DNA of 60,323 nucleotides from an uncultured Verrucomicrobiales bacterium (GTDB lineage: Bacteria > Verrucomicrobiota > Verrucomicrobiia > Verrucomicrobiales > DEV007). The stretch lies in NCBI GenBank assembly GCA_913058215.1, contig CAJXQE010000005.1, positions 1 to 60,323 on the forward strand. The letters run 5' to 3'. Position numbers and translations under genes: made by a program. The notes under the pieces are model-generated. The model saw only the letters and a program-made list of their open reading frames with translations. It was not told where the DNA came from and ran no database searches. Each line of letters opens with the position of its first letter. Positions within the stretch are counted from its first letter, which is position 1. Below, one piece after another: positions 18,823-28,457 of this stretch.

Positions 18823-19911
18823 ATGGCAAAAATTTTAGTAGGAATGTCAGGTGGCGTCGACAGCAGTGTCGCGGCTGCTCTTTTGCTGGAGCAGGGGCAC
18901 GAAGTTGTCGGTGCCTACATGAAGAACTGGACCAACGAGGAAGAGCTTCCGGGGGATTGTCCCTGGGAGCAGGATATTCGGGATGCCCGTGAGGTTTGTG
19001 ATTTCCTTGGAATTGAATTTCGGATTCTGAGTTTGATGGATGAATACCGCGATCGGGTGGTGGATTATCTCCTGTCCGGTTATCGTGATGGGATCACACC
19101 CAACCCGGATGTGATGTGCAATCGCGAGATGAAGTTCGGAATTTTTCTCGAGTTCGCGAAGGCACAGGGATTCGAATACGTGGCGACCGGGCACTACGCT
19201 CAGGCGGTGCGGAATGAGAACGGGACCACGGATATTCTGCGGGGCGCAAAAGGAAAAGATCAGACCTACTTTCTGGCAATGTTGGAACAGGATCAGATTC
19301 AGCCTGCCTGGTTTCCGATCGGCCATTTGCCAAAACCGGAAGTCAGGAAAGAGGCGGAGCGGTTCAAGATTCCGGTCGCGAAAAAGAAAGACAGCCAGGG
19401 GATCTGTTTTATCGGGAATATCAAGATGTCTGATTTCCTCTCCCATTACATTGAAGACTCTCCCGGTGCGATCGTGACCTTGGACGGGCGTGAAGTTGGC
19501 GCGCATCGAGGGCTGCATCTCTACACCCTGGGGCAGCGAAAGGGGCTTGGTGTCGCTTCCAACACATTCGGAAAAGCTTATGTCGCAGTGGAGAAACGAC
19601 CGGATACCAACGAGCTGGTTGTCGCTTTTGATGAACCGGAAACTCCGAAGCTTTATGCGTCAAAGTGTCGGGTAGGCAGTCTGTCATTCACCAATCGTTC
19701 TTTGCCGGAGATCAAAAGTCTCCTCGCTCAGCCAAGGTATCGCTGCGAAGCAGTTGGCGTGGACCCTTCATTTTCAGAGGATGGAAAAACCGTAACTCTG
19801 ACTTTCGTCACGCCGCAGAGAGCTCTTACGCCGGGGCAGATCTGCGGTTTTTATGAGGGCGAAATGCTGGTCGGGGGAGGGGTGTTTCAGGAAATCCTTC
19901 ACGAGGGGTGA
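18823..19911 (+). CDS. mnmA: tRNA-specific 2-thiouridylase
   Basis: A 362-residue protein with the PP-loop SGGVDSS (9-15), catalytic cysteines C99 (in NPDVMCNREMKFG) and C195 (in DSQGICFIG), the GKDQTYFL loop and the C-terminal beta-barrel (LYTLGQRKGLG). MnmA adds sulfur to U34 in the wobble position of Lys, Glu and Gln tRNAs in the cytoplasm. Length and motifs are typical and intact. A 64-base gap separates it from the ABC ATPase gene. It is convergent with the M23 peptidase gene, with only 6 bases between the stops. Confidence 0.97.
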   Translation: MAKILVGMSGGVDSSVAAALLLEQGHEVVGAYMKNWTNEEELPGDCPWEQDIRDAREVCDFLGIEFRILSLMDEYRDRVVDYLLSGYRDGITPNPDVMCNREMKFGIFLEFAKAQGFEYVATGHYAQAVRNENGTTDILRGAKGKDQTYFLAMLEQDQIQPAWFPIGHLPKPEVRKEAERFKIPVAKKKDSQGICFIGNIKMSDFLSHYIEDSPGAIVTLDGREVGAHRGLHLYTLGQRKGLGVASNTFGKAYVAVEKRPDTNELVVAFDEPETPKLYASKCRVGSLSFTNRSLPEIKSLLAQPRYRCEAVGVDPSFSEDGKTVTLTFVTPQRALTPGQICGFYEGEMLVGGGVFQEILHEG

Positions 19912-19917
19912 CTGGAT

Positions 19918-20958
19918 CTAAAACCCTTCCGAGATCAACTGAATATAACGTGAGCCACTCGCGGTCAGAGACGCACTGCTGCCGGTCCCGGAAATTCGTG
20001 AAACGGTCATGTAGGAATGATTCGTCTGCATGGATTTCACCCAGGTAACTGCGGGATATTTCAAGCTTTTGCTGGATGGCGAAACCGAAAGCGGAATCCC
20101 GTTCCGGGCGAAAGTGAATTCCCAACTCTTGGCCCCGAGAGCTTTGTTCATGTTGCGACCGAGCCAGGGATAGCGTCGAATGATATCAAGTTTGCCGTTC
20201 TTGGGAACTCCTACTTTGTAATAAGGTTCCTCATGATTGGCGAGAAACTCGGGGATAGAAATATTCGGATTCGCTTTATGCATCTTGAACAGGGCCGCGA
20301 TATCCAATCCGCTGAGATTGAATCCATTGAAGATTCCGTGATTATTTTTGCTGGTGAAGTGGCGGTCATACCAGCTCTGAAAGCGGTCGCTCATCAGCAT
20401 GTTCAACTCGACATGGACGTGGGCACGGGTTCGATCAATCCCTGCCCCGGTGTAGCCCATTTTCGCAATGGTGTCACCGGCATTGACCTTCTGACCGGTT
20501 TTGATAGAGGCTGAACTCAGATGGGCGTAGAGCGAAAAGAAAGGTCCGTCGCCCCAGTCGTGATGAACTACGATGTATTTCCCGTAATTGCTGTGGGATG
20601 AGGTGCTGTTGACATACACCACTGTGCCGCGCGAAATCGCCCTGACTGAATCCAGCGGGTTTCCGGAGCTGTCGCGACTTACGGGCTTGATATCAATTCC
20701 TTCGTGCAAGCGTGTATTCACAATGCCGATGCTGGTCCTTTTTCCGTTGCGGGAAAAACCGTAAGTGCCGCCCTCCCAGGGCTTGGAATTGACTCCTTCA
20801 AAATTCCTGTTGGTATACATGTAGAATTTCGAGGGATCACTCGAGAAAATCGCAGTGTTTTTCGTGGGAAGAACCAGGCCGAGCGGATCCGCTTTGAGGA
20901 TTGCGGCAGAAGCGAGGCTGAAAAAGGCGAGCAGTAAGAAGCGTGAAACACCGTACAT
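19918..20958 (-). CDS. Secreted M23 family metallopeptidase
   Basis: A 346-residue protein with a signal peptide (residues 1-23). The LytM/M23 zinc site is complete: H85-x3-D89 in RLHEGIDIKP and the H-x-H in RAHVHVEL, with the intermediate block YGKYIVVHHDWGDGPFFSLYAHL. M23 enzymes cut peptidoglycan cross-bridges. The C-terminal third (from about residue 200) is not part of the peptidase and has no family I recognise; it could bind the wall. The protein acts in the periplasm or outside. Confidence 0.9.
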   Translation of the reverse strand: MYGVSRFLLLAFFSLASAAILKADPLGLVLPTKNTAIFSSDPSKFYMYTNRNFEGVNSKPWEGGTYGFSRNGKRTSIGIVNTRLHEGIDIKPVSRDSSGNPLDSVRAISRGTVVYVNSTSSHSNYGKYIVVHHDWGDGPFFSLYAHLSSASIKTGQKVNAGDTIAKMGYTGAGIDRTRAHVHVELNMLMSDRFQSWYDRHFTSKNNHGIFNGFNLSGLDIAALFKMHKANPNISIPEFLANHEEPYYKVGVPKNGKLDIIRRYPWLGRNMNKALGAKSWEFTFARNGIPLSVSPSSKSLKYPAVTWVKSMQTNHSYMTVSRISGTGSSASLTASGSRYIQLISEGF

Positions 20959-20991
20959 GTCGAAGGCAGGGAAGCGTTGGGTTAAGGGGAA

Positions 20992-21014
20992 GCCCGCGAA
21001 TTAATTCAGCGGGC
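20992..21014 (-). terminator. Hairpin after the 171-residue exported-protein gene
   Basis: GCCCGC and GCGGGC form a perfect 6-bp stem around an A/T-rich loop that itself contains the palindrome GAATTAATTC. It lies 18 bases beyond the stop of the leftward gene ending at 21033. The downstream T tract on the minus strand is weak (TTCCCCTT), so it may terminate poorly or protect the mRNA 3' end. Confidence 0.45.
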
Positions 21015-21032
21015 AAGAGAAAGAAAGATACT

Positions 21033-21542
21033 CTATTGTGCCGGAAGAGCAAAGTCCGGACCGAGCTTACCTTTGAAATCATCGACGTGCGGGAAGCGCT
21101 TTCTGAACTGCTTGAGATGATCCTGTGACAATCCCTGCCAGACTACGATGACTCCATCGTCAATCGGTCTGTCGATCACAACGGCTTGAATCTGTGCATC
21201 CGAAATACGCGCACCGAGAAGCTTACCGTGATTGGTAAGGCAGACGCCCTTCAGTTCCGTTGCCGCATGGTCCTTTAGTTTAAATGCAGTTCCAAAGGAC
21301 TTTCCATCTCTCGAATTGAATGGGTAGAACCACTCAATATCGTGATCGGTAAAAATCGGAATCTTACTGAAGAAATACTGGCGGTGCTCCGTACCCAGTT
21401 TTACCGGAGTAATCATTTTCGGATTGTCCGTTTCTTCGCCTTCCATGTGGAAGGTCACCAAATAAAGTTGGTATTTCTTTCCTGCTCCCACGCAAAGCGC
21501 AGAGACTGCAAGGATTGAAAATATGGCGAACCAGCGATTCAT
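21033..21542 (-). CDS. Small exported protein of unknown function
   Basis: About 169 residues with an N-terminal signal-like segment (FAIFSILAVSALCVGAG). The mature part contains KKYQLYLVTFHMEGEETDNPKM and a C-terminal GARISDAQIQAVVIDRPIDDGVIVVWQGLSQD stretch, suggesting an alpha/beta domain. No catalytic motif or family was recognised. I use the ATG at 21542; the frame can be opened two codons earlier at a TTG. It is followed on the same strand by the M23 peptidase gene after a hairpin, so the two may be separate transcripts. Confidence 0.7.
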   Translation of the reverse strand: MNRWFAIFSILAVSALCVGAGKKYQLYLVTFHMEGEETDNPKMITPVKLGTEHRQYFFSKIPIFTDHDIEWFYPFNSRDGKSFGTAFKLKDHAATELKGVCLTNHGKLLGARISDAQIQAVVIDRPIDDGVIVVWQGLSQDHLKQFRKRFPHVDDFKGKLGPDFALPAQ

Positions 21543-21739
21543 CCCCAACAGTTAACGATGAATTTGCCAATCAGGCAAGCGTTGTTCAATGAAGGATTTC
21601 AATCATTTCTTCTTAAAATGAGTTTTTTTGTGTTGTCGGTTTCGTCAACATTCGCTAGATGAACGGAGGGGAATTGTGGTATGATCCGGAAAAGGAAATT
21701 GAATCCGGTGCGTAATCGCCCTAAAACACGAATATTTTG

Positions 21740-23173
21740 ATGAGTACAGAGACCATACCTGAAGAAGAGGAAAAGAAGAACGACGTCGTGATGCAGCATC
21801 AATTGCCTGCAAATCTGAATAAATTGTTTCTTAAAGCAGAGAGCGCGATGGAGCTCCGGAACTGGGGATACGCGGTCAGCCTGTTGCAGGCGATCCTCGC
21901 CAAAGAGCCGGGCTTCCTGCAAGGGAGAAGACAGCTTCGACTCGCTGCAGTGAAGGATAACGAAGGGAAGAAAGGGGTGAAGCTTGGAGCCGAGGCCCTG
22001 AAAGTTCTTAGAATGCAGAGCCAGCTTAAGAAAGACCCGGTGGGTGTAATCGTTGCTTTGGAAAAGGACGTCCTCTCTTCTGATCCTTACAATCCACAGG
22101 GGAATGAGCTTCTTTATGAGGCTGCCATTGCGGCTGATATGCCCATGACAGCAGGCTTCGCGTTGGAAACGGTGATTCAAGGGAACCCGGATAACTTGAA
22201 GTTTTACCACAAGCTCGGCGACTTCTACATGGAGCGTGATGCTTATGACAAAGCGGCTGAAATTTTTGGCCAGGTGTCGGAAAAAGACCGCACTGATTTG
22301 CAGGCATCTAAAAAATACAAGGATGCTACTGCCAAAGGATCGATCGCTTCTCAGAAGTGGGACAGTGACGGCGACTGGCGTGATTTGTTAAAAGACAAAG
22401 ATGCTGCTGCCGATCTGGAGAGCAAAGGCCGGGCGGCGATGACTCCGGAGATGTTGCAGGCGCAGGCGGCAACCTTGATGGAGCAGTATACGCAGGACAA
22501 CAACAATTTGGAAGTGTCCAAGAAACTCGCCAAAACCTACGAAGAGTTGGAGGACTTTCCCACTTCACTTCAGTTTTATGAATGGGCTCACCATTTGTCT
22601 TCGAACGATCCGGCGCTGGAACGCAGTGTCGCCAAGGTTCGGGAGCTGGTGAACGCGGGTCATCTCGTTGAATTGACAAAATTTATTGAGGAAAATCCAG
22701 AGCATCCGGATGTCGAGCAATACAAAGCTCAGCTGGCCGAAGCTCAGAAATTACAAATGGGTGATCTGATCGCGGAATCAGAAGCCCGTGTCGACCGGAA
22801 CCCGACCGATGCCGAGCTCCGCTACGAACTCGGACAGCGACTTCTGCAGGGGGAGCGCCATCGTGAAGCGATCAAGCACCTTCAGCAGGCGAAGACCAGT
22901 CCGAATCTTCGGATCAAGGTGATGAACATGTTGGGACAGTGCTATGAAAAAATGAGCATGACCGATTTGGCGGTGAGCCAGTATCAGGAAGCGATTAGCG
23001 AACTCCAAATCATGGACGAGACCAAGAAAGAGCTCCTCTACAATATGGGGCTGCTCTACTTAAAACTTGATAACAAGGTGGAGTATCTCGAATCATTGAA
23101 GCAAATCTACGCGGTGGATTATGGCTACAAAGACGTCGCCGAAAGGGTCGAAGGCTCTTACGAGGACGCTTGA
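21740..23173 (+). CDS. TPR-repeat protein
   Basis: A 477-residue cytoplasmic protein with several tetratricopeptide repeats. Clear ones are at about residues 36-70 (RNWGYAVSLLQAILAKEP), 150-190 (FYHKLGDFYMERDAYDKAAEIF), 265-300 and 365-440 (LRYELGQRLLQGERHREAIKHL, MLGQCYEKMSMTDLAVSQYQEAI, LYNMGLLYLKLDNKVEYL). The N-terminus is very acidic and no signal peptide is present. TPRs mediate protein-protein contacts; the partner is unknown. The start is the ATG at 21740, directly preceded by an in-frame TTG. A likely terminator follows at 23203. Confidence 0.85.
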   Translation: MSTETIPEEEEKKNDVVMQHQLPANLNKLFLKAESAMELRNWGYAVSLLQAILAKEPGFLQGRRQLRLAAVKDNEGKKGVKLGAEALKVLRMQSQLKKDPVGVIVALEKDVLSSDPYNPQGNELLYEAAIAADMPMTAGFALETVIQGNPDNLKFYHKLGDFYMERDAYDKAAEIFGQVSEKDRTDLQASKKYKDATAKGSIASQKWDSDGDWRDLLKDKDAAADLESKGRAAMTPEMLQAQAATLMEQYTQDNNNLEVSKKLAKTYEELEDFPTSLQFYEWAHHLSSNDPALERSVAKVRELVNAGHLVELTKFIEENPEHPDVEQYKAQLAEAQKLQMGDLIAESEARVDRNPTDAELRYELGQRLLQGERHREAIKHLQQAKTSPNLRIKVMNMLGQCYEKMSMTDLAVSQYQEAISELQIMDETKKELLYNMGLLYLKLDNKVEYLESLKQIYAVDYGYKDVAERVEGSYEDA

Positions 23174-23202
23174 TCGTCGGCTTCAAATTTCCAGTTTAGA
23201 AC

Positions 23203-23250
23203 GACCCCGGCGCTTTGTGGATTTTCCATGAGGCCCGGGGTCTTTCTGTT
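23203..23250 (+). terminator. Intrinsic terminator of the TPR gene
   Basis: GACCCCGG (23203-23210) pairs perfectly with CCGGGGTC (23235-23242). An inner TGGA/TCCA stem lies in the loop, and the hairpin is followed by TTTCTGTT. It starts 30 bases after the TPR stop on the same strand. Confidence 0.65.
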
Positions 23251-23277
23251 CGTGGAAGTCAAAGAAACGCCGGGGAC

Positions 23278-23318
23278 AAAAAAAACGCCCGGTCCGTCGA
23301 TTGCTCAACGAACCGGGC
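23278..23318 (-). terminator. Intrinsic terminator of clpB
   Basis: On the minus strand GCCCGGT pairs with ACCGGGC (plus-strand arms 23287-23293 and 23312-23318), followed by a G and then eight Ts (23278-23285 on the plus strand). It lies 33 bases beyond the clpB stop, a textbook rho-independent terminator. Confidence 0.85.
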
Positions 23319-23351
23319 TGTATTCCCCCAAATACAGAGCGCTCCACGCTC

Positions 23352-25928
23352 TTACTGCATTGTTAACTTTCCTTCAGAAAGGTCAACCATTATTCTGTCG
23401 CCATCAGTGAATTTCCCGTCGAGTATTTCCATACTCAAGGGGTCGAGGAGCTGTTTCTGAATAACTCTTTTGAGTGGTCGGGCACCGTAGGCCGGATCGT
23501 AACCTTCTGAAGATAAATGAGCCAGAGCTGCGTCGGTGAGATCGAGTGAAATTCCCTTTTTCTCCAGTCGATTCACGACCCGTCCGATCTGAATAGTCAC
23601 AATTTTTTTCAGATCCTCTTCCGAAAGTCGGTCAAAGATGATGGTTTCATCCACCCGATTGAGGAATTCCGGCCGGAAATGGCCCTTCAGAGCTTGAGTG
23701 ACCAGCTGGTAGCGTTCTGAAGCGTCTTCGGTGTTTAGGATGAATTCGCTTCCGATATTGCTGGTCATAATAATCACCGTATTCCGGAAGTCGACCGTCC
23801 GGCCCTGTCCGTCAGTGATTCGTCCATCATCCAGGACCTGGAGCAAAACATTGAAGACATCGGGATGCGCTTTTTCGATCTCATCAAAGAGGACGACAGA
23901 GTAGGGTTTGCGTCGGACCGTCTCTGACAGCTGTCCGCCTTCATCGTATCCAACATAGCCTGGAGGTGCTCCGATAAGTCGGGAGACGGCATGCTTCTCC
24001 ATGTATTCGGACATGTCGATCCGGACCATGGCATTTTCATCATCGAAGAGAAACTCCGCGAGTGATTTTGATAGTTCCGTTTTTCCGACACCGGTTGGTC
24101 CGAGGAAAAGAAACGAGCCAATCGGGCGATTCTCATCCTGAAGCCCTGCGCGGGCACGACGAACGGCATTGGAAACCGCGGTGATGGCCTCTCTTTGGCC
24201 GATGACCCGGTCGCCGAGGCGATCTTCCATCTGAACGAGCTTGGAGCGTTCACCTTCCTGTAGCCTTGTTACGGGGATATGGGTCCAGGAACTCACCACC
24301 TTGGCGATGTCATCCTCAGTCACTTCCTCCTTCAATAAACGGGACGAGCCCTGCATCTTATTCAACTTCTGCTGAGCCAGTTGTAACTTCTCTTCCAACT
24401 GAGGTAATTCACCGTACTGCAGCTCGCTGGCACGACCGAGGTTTCCTTCGCGCTGGGCCCGCTCCAGTTCCGTTTTGTTGGTCTCGATCTCTTCCTGGAC
24501 GGCATTGGCTTCATCGATGACCGACTTTTCGTTCATCCACTGTGCGCGCATCGCGTCGGCCCTTTCTTTTACGTCAGCCATTTCCTTTTCAACTTTGGAA
24601 ATCCGTTCTTTGCTGGCTGCGTCTTTTTCTTTGGCGAGAGCCTGACGCTCCATTTCCAGCTGCATTCCCTGGCGCTCGAGTTGGTCAATTTCCGTCGGCA
24701 AACTGTCGAGTTCGATTTTTAAACGGGACGCGGATTCATCAATCAGGTCGACGGCTTTGTCGGGGAGAAAACGGTCAGAGATATAGCGGTCACTGAGATT
24801 TGCCGCTGCGACGATCGCGGAATCTTGAATCTGCACTCCGTGGTGCACTTCATAGCGTTCCTTAATCCCCCGGAGAATTGCGATGGTGTCTTCAACGGAA
24901 GGCTCATTTACCGGAACAGGCTGGAAACGTCGTTCCAGAGCAGCATCCTTTTCAATGTATTTGCGATACTCATCAAGCGTCGTTGCTCCGATGGTTCGAA
25001 GCTCACCCCGTGCCAGTTGCGGCTTCAGCATATTGGATGCATCGACAGCCCCTTCGCTGGCTCCTGCGCCGACGATGGTATGGAGTTCGTCGATGAATAG
25101 GATGATCTCTCCATTGCTGGAGGTCACTTCTTTGAGAAAAGCTTTGAGGCGGTCCTCAAATTCTCCGCGATACTTGGCGCCGGCAATCATCGATCCGATG
25201 TCGAGGACGATGAGTCGTTTGTTCTTCAGTGAGTCAGGGACGTCACCGCTCACGATCCGGCGGGCGAGGCCTTCGGCTATTGCCGTTTTACCGACCCCGG
25301 GCTCCCCGATCAGGACGGGGTTGTTTTTTCTCCGTCGGGACAGGATTTGCATGACCCGGCGAATTTCTTCATCACGCCCGATAATGGGATCGATATCTCC
25401 ACGTCCTGCAATCGCAGTGAGGTCAGTTCCATACTTTTCCAGAGCCTGGTACTTTCCTTCCGGATCTTGATCTGTAACCTGTTGATTTCCGCGGACTGAC
25501 TGAATAGCGGACATGAGCGATTTCTCGTCAACTCCACGTTCCTTCAGCAGATTTTTCACATCGGGCTCGGCGTCTGTGACCAGACCGATGAGAAAGTGTT
25601 CCACGCTGGTGTATTCATCACCCATCTTTTTGGTGACTTTCTCGGCGGTACTGATGACGGCCCGAAGCTCGCTGCTAAGGTAAGTCTGTTGCCCGGCACT
25701 ACCCTGAACAGAAGCTTTGCGATCAAGAAGATCGGAAACTGCCGAGGCAATTCCGTCGGGCTCTGCCCCGAGTTTTGATAGGATAGGGCGGGTCAGACCT
25801 TCCGATTGATCCAGCAGAGCAGAAAGCACGTGAATGCTGCTGAGCTCGGCGTGATTTCGGTCTGAAGCGAGACTCTGGGCTGCCTGAATTGCTTCCTGCA
25901 GTTTGAGCGTAAATTGATTTATATTCAT
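23352..25928 (-). CDS. clpB: ATP-dependent disaggregase ClpB
   Basis: An 858-residue Hsp100 chaperone. It has the N-domain (1-145), the first AAA+ domain with Walker [10 protein letters not shown], a long middle coiled coil (about 400-520), the second AAA+ domain with GPTGVGKTE, and the C-terminal D2-small domain ([25 protein letters not shown]). The motifs and length match ClpB; the ClpP-binding IGF loop of ClpA/ClpX is absent and the middle domain is present. It rescues aggregated proteins with DnaK in the cytoplasm. No CIRCE element is visible upstream. It is transcribed alone. Confidence 0.97.
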   Translation of the reverse strand: MNINQFTLKLQEAIQAAQSLASDRNHAELSSIHVLSALLDQSEGLTRPILSKLGAEPDGIASAVSDLLDRKASVQGSAGQQTYLSSELRAVISTAEKVTKKMGDEYTSVEHFLIGLVTDAEPDVKNLLKERGVDEKSLMSAIQSVRGNQQVTDQDPEGKYQALEKYGTDLTAIAGRGDIDPIIGRDEEIRRVMQILSRRRKNNPVLIGEPGVGKTAIAEGLARRIVSGDVPDSLKNKRLIVLDIGSMIAGAKYRGEFEDRLKAFLKEVTSSNGEIILFIDELHTIVGAGASEGAVDASNMLKPQLARGELRTIGATTLDEYRKYIEKDAALERRFQPVPVNEPSVEDTIAILRGIKERYEVHHGVQIQDSAIVAAANLSDRYISDRFLPDKAVDLIDESASRLKIELDSLPTEIDQLERQGMQLEMERQALAKEKDAASKERISKVEKEMADVKERADAMRAQWMNEKSVIDEANAVQEEIETNKTELERAQREGNLGRASELQYGELPQLEEKLQLAQQKLNKMQGSSRLLKEEVTEDDIAKVVSSWTHIPVTRLQEGERSKLVQMEDRLGDRVIGQREAITAVSNAVRRARAGLQDENRPIGSFLFLGPTGVGKTELSKSLAEFLFDDENAMVRIDMSEYMEKHAVSRLIGAPPGYVGYDEGGQLSETVRRKPYSVVLFDEIEKAHPDVFNVLLQVLDDGRITDGQGRTVDFRNTVIIMTSNIGSEFILNTEDASERYQLVTQALKGHFRPEFLNRVDETIIFDRLSEEDLKKIVTIQIGRVVNRLEKKGISLDLTDAALAHLSSEGYDPAYGARPLKRVIQKQLLDPLSMEILDGKFTDGDRIMVDLSEGKLTMQ

Positions 25929-26061
25929 AGATTATATGGAGGTGCGTTATGTGTGGTATTTATAACATTGGAATGTATTCGTGCCTGAGATGCAATTCCA
26001 GATACTAATTCAGACATTCATTACGCTTTTTTGTTCAAAAAAATAAACGGGCTTGAGGCGG
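25929..26061. promoter_or_regulatory. Divergent region between clpB and the caspase-like gene
   Basis: About 130 bases that must hold promoters in both directions. A minus-strand TATAAA (plus-strand 25959-25964) could be the clpB -10 element. I see no convincing sigma32 or CIRCE motif. Confidence 0.35.
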
Positions 26062-26088
26062 GGAATTCAATAGGATAGGGTGAATTCC
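26062..26088 (+). promoter_or_regulatory. Inverted repeat flanking the ribosome site of the caspase-like gene
   Basis: GGAATTCA (26062-26069) and TGAATTCC (26081-26088) are perfect inverted arms around an 11-base loop containing the purine-rich GGATAGGG. The right arm ends one base before the ATG at 26090. The hairpin could occlude initiation, or the DNA palindrome could be an operator. Confidence 0.5.
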
Positions 26089-26089
26089 T

Positions 26090-27616
26090 ATGAAAAGCTG
26101 CGCAGCTCTTGTTGTTTTCTTTTGCTCGGTCTATTTGATTGGTCTTCCTGCAGAACGCGTTGCTCTTGTGATCGGGAATTCGGACTATGTGGAAGAATCG
26201 GTGTTCGGTGATATTCCCGTAGCTCAAAAAGACGCCGACCTGATTACTTCGACTCTCAAAGATCTGGGATTTGAAGTGATACTCGCTCAAAATGCTTCGA
26301 AGACAGCGATGTATAACCGGCTTGTCGATTTTGAAGAAAAGATTGAAGAGGGCGGAACTGCTCTCGTTTATTTCGCAGGACACGGGATCGAATACGAGAA
26401 GAAAAATTTCCTCATGGGAACCAACGCGAAGTTCCAGGACCGGGATTTACTGGGAGAGGAATCACTCGAAGCAGATACGATCCTGAAGAAGATGACGAGG
26501 AAGGCTCCGAAGACAGCGATTCTTCTTTTGGATTGCTGTCGGCAGCCACCAACCAACAGTTGGCTCAGGAGTCTCAATAAAACGCGTGGAGCAAGTTCGC
26601 TGGGTTTGGCGGAGTTGGAAGTGGGACCCGGTTTGGTGGTGGGTTTTGCGGCGAGTGCCGGAAACCTTGCCAACGATTCTCTGGGCGGGGAGAATGGTCC
26701 CTACGCCTCTTCCCTGACGAAGCATATGAAGAGTGGCGAGGAGTTGATGCGAGTCATGCGGCTTGCGGCAAGGGATGTCAACATAGCAAGCATTCGGATG
26801 AGAAAAGAAAATCCGGAAGTGGAGGGTTTGGTTGTCCAGGAGCCCGCAGTCTATGGGCAAATCTATCACGATTTCTTCTTTTCTGAGGCCAAGCCTGCTT
26901 CCGTTCCACCGGTGCTATCGAAGGGCTCAAAGAGACTGAAAAGCGCAGCAATCGTCGTTTTTAATTCTGAATATAAAGATCTTTTTCCGCTTAACCTTGA
27001 CGAAGAGGCTGAGGAGATCGAAGCCATGTTCAGGAAGAGTTGTGTTAGGGTCGTATCGCTTCGAAACATTGAGAAGGCGAAGCTTTTGAAAGCTCTTTCC
27101 GATGAGAGTTCGGAATTCAGCAAGGAGGGAATCGAGAGGGTTTACATTTATGTCTCAGGCCACGGATTGAATATTGCAGGAAGAGACTATTTCGTCATGA
27201 ATGACGCTTCGAGTAGTGATGTTTCCGGTCTGAATGCAGCAAGCGTATTGGCCACTCATTCCGAGATCATGGAGAATGTCATCGAAGGGGATACCACATT
27301 CAAGACGGTGATGTTTTGGGATACCGTGAGAGACGCCGGGGGAGCTACATCAGAATTCCACTCAGGAAATGAAAAGCTAAACCGGGTATCGGATGACCTC
27401 GTGACTATTTTTTCGACCAAAGTAGGAATGGTAGCAATGGCACCTCCATTTGGAGAGACGGTGGGTCCTTTTGCCAAGGGCGTTCTGGCCCATTTTGAAA
27501 AGTCGGTCTCGCTGCTGGCACTATTCGGCGGAATCAAAGAAGTCGTTGAGGAAGAAACCGATTCGAATCAAATCCCGACTTTCGTCGGTGACTCAATTGT
27601 TGATTTTAAACTTTAG
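26090..27616 (+). CDS. Secreted caspase-family (C14) protein with tandem active and degenerate domains
   Basis: A 508-residue protein with a signal peptide (about residues 1-21). Domain 1 (about 22-260) is a caspase-like fold: ALVIGNSDY start, catalytic H98 in YFAGHG and D148-C149-C150-R151, the D-x-C-R catalytic-cysteine motif. Domain 2 (about 285-500) repeats the fold: AIVVFNSEY, H358 in YVSGHG, but the matching site reads D411-T-V-R414, so the cysteine is replaced by V413. The internal duplication with a retained His and a lost Cys suggests an active protease carrying a pseudo-protease domain. Prokaryotic caspase homologues usually cleave after basic residues; the target here is unknown. 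Transcribed alone, next to clpB. Confidence 0.88.
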   Translation: MKSCAALVVFFCSVYLIGLPAERVALVIGNSDYVEESVFGDIPVAQKDADLITSTLKDLGFEVILAQNASKTAMYNRLVDFEEKIEEGGTALVYFAGHGIEYEKKNFLMGTNAKFQDRDLLGEESLEADTILKKMTRKAPKTAILLLDCCRQPPTNSWLRSLNKTRGASSLGLAELEVGPGLVVGFAASAGNLANDSLGGENGPYASSLTKHMKSGEELMRVMRLAARDVNIASIRMRKENPEVEGLVVQEPAVYGQIYHDFFFSEAKPASVPPVLSKGSKRLKSAAIVVFNSEYKDLFPLNLDEEAEEIEAMFRKSCVRVVSLRNIEKAKLLKALSDESSEFSKEGIERVYIYVSGHGLNIAGRDYFVMNDASSSDVSGLNAASVLATHSEIMENVIEGDTTFKTVMFWDTVRDAGGATSEFHSGNEKLNRVSDDLVTIFSTKVGMVAMAPPFGETVGPFAKGVLAHFEKSVSLLALFGGIKEVVEEETDSNQIPTFVGDSIVDFKL

Positions 27617-27637
27617 TCGGCCGGTGATGGTCCAATT

Positions 27638-28390
27638 TCAAAACCAAAGCAGGCGCACAGCTGCGATCAAGGAGAACGCGTAGAGGAGCCATTCGAAGAG
27701 CTTTTGGGGAACGTGGTGGATGAGCTTTCGTCCAAGAAAGATCCCGGCGAGGATTCCGGGAATGAGGATGAGATTGAGGGTCAGTGATTCTTTTGTGATC
27801 AGGTTCAGATTCCCGAGGAAGGGAACTTTGAAGACATTCAGTAACAGGAAAAGTCTTGCGCCGATTCCAAGGAAGTCCTCCTTCTTCATTTTGTGGACCA
27901 ACGCATAGATGGAATAGACGGGGCCGGCGGCGTTTGCCAGCATTGTTGAAACTCCGATCAGGACGCAGCTTGCCCAGCCGAACAATTTCGAGTCGGGTAG
28001 GTCGGCGAGGAACTCCTTCCGAAACTGTCGTAAAATTTGCAGGAAAAACATCAGCAGAATGATCGCTCCAATCACGCGCCGGGCGGTTAAGTCATCGAAG
28101 GCATCCAGCAGAAAATACGCACCTACGATGGCAATCATGGTTACGGGGACGAGTGGCCACACCATGCTCCAACTCGCGTATTTCCGGAACAGGGGATAAA
28201 CAATGAGATCGCAAACAATCAGGAGCGGCAGGATGATCCCGACGCTGTTTTTTGCGCCGAAGAGTTCTGCAATAATGAGAACATTAACGATGGCGAGGCC
28301 GGGGAATCCTGTCTTGGAAAACCCGAGGCAGAAGGCGCCAAGGAGCGCCAGCAGAATGCCGGAGGTAGTTGCATCGAAAGGAAGGTTCAC
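27638..28390 (-). CDS. TauE/SafE family transporter
   Basis: A 250-residue membrane protein with about seven to eight hydrophobic segments. The conserved TauE/SafE N-terminus (LGAFCLGFSKTGFPGLAIVNVLI) and the second-half repeat (GVSTMLANAAGPVYSIYAL) are present. The family moves small sulfur- or carbon-containing anions such as sulfite, sulfoacetate or thiosulfate. The start is a GTG at 28390; no in-frame ATG fits. Sulfatase genes elsewhere in the window make a sulfur-anion role tempting, but the substrate is unproven. It is convergent with the caspase-like gene. Confidence 0.88.
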   Translation of the reverse strand: MNLPFDATTSGILLALLGAFCLGFSKTGFPGLAIVNVLIIAELFGAKNSVGIILPLLIVCDLIVYPLFRKYASWSMVWPLVPVTMIAIVGAYFLLDAFDDLTARRVIGAIILLMFFLQILRQFRKEFLADLPDSKLFGWASCVLIGVSTMLANAAGPVYSIYALVHKMKKEDFLGIGARLFLLLNVFKVPFLGNLNLITKESLTLNLILIPGILAGIFLGRKLIHHVPQKLFEWLLYAFSLIAAVRLLWF

Positions 28391-28457
28391 AGGAATGGAA
28401 AGTTGGGTCGATTGAACCCTGTTGGATGATCGAGCTTACCCTGTTCGATTGAGGATG

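Noticed and set aside
18847-19518. Antisense open frame of 223 codons within mnmA
   Set aside because: mnmA is complete with all catalytic residues. The antisense frame is a shadow produced by codon bias.
21603-21629. Hairpin TCATTT/AAATGA followed by seven Ts, resembling a plus-strand terminator
   Set aside because: No plus-strand gene ends upstream, and the AT-only-like stem is weak. It is more probably part of the TPR gene leader.
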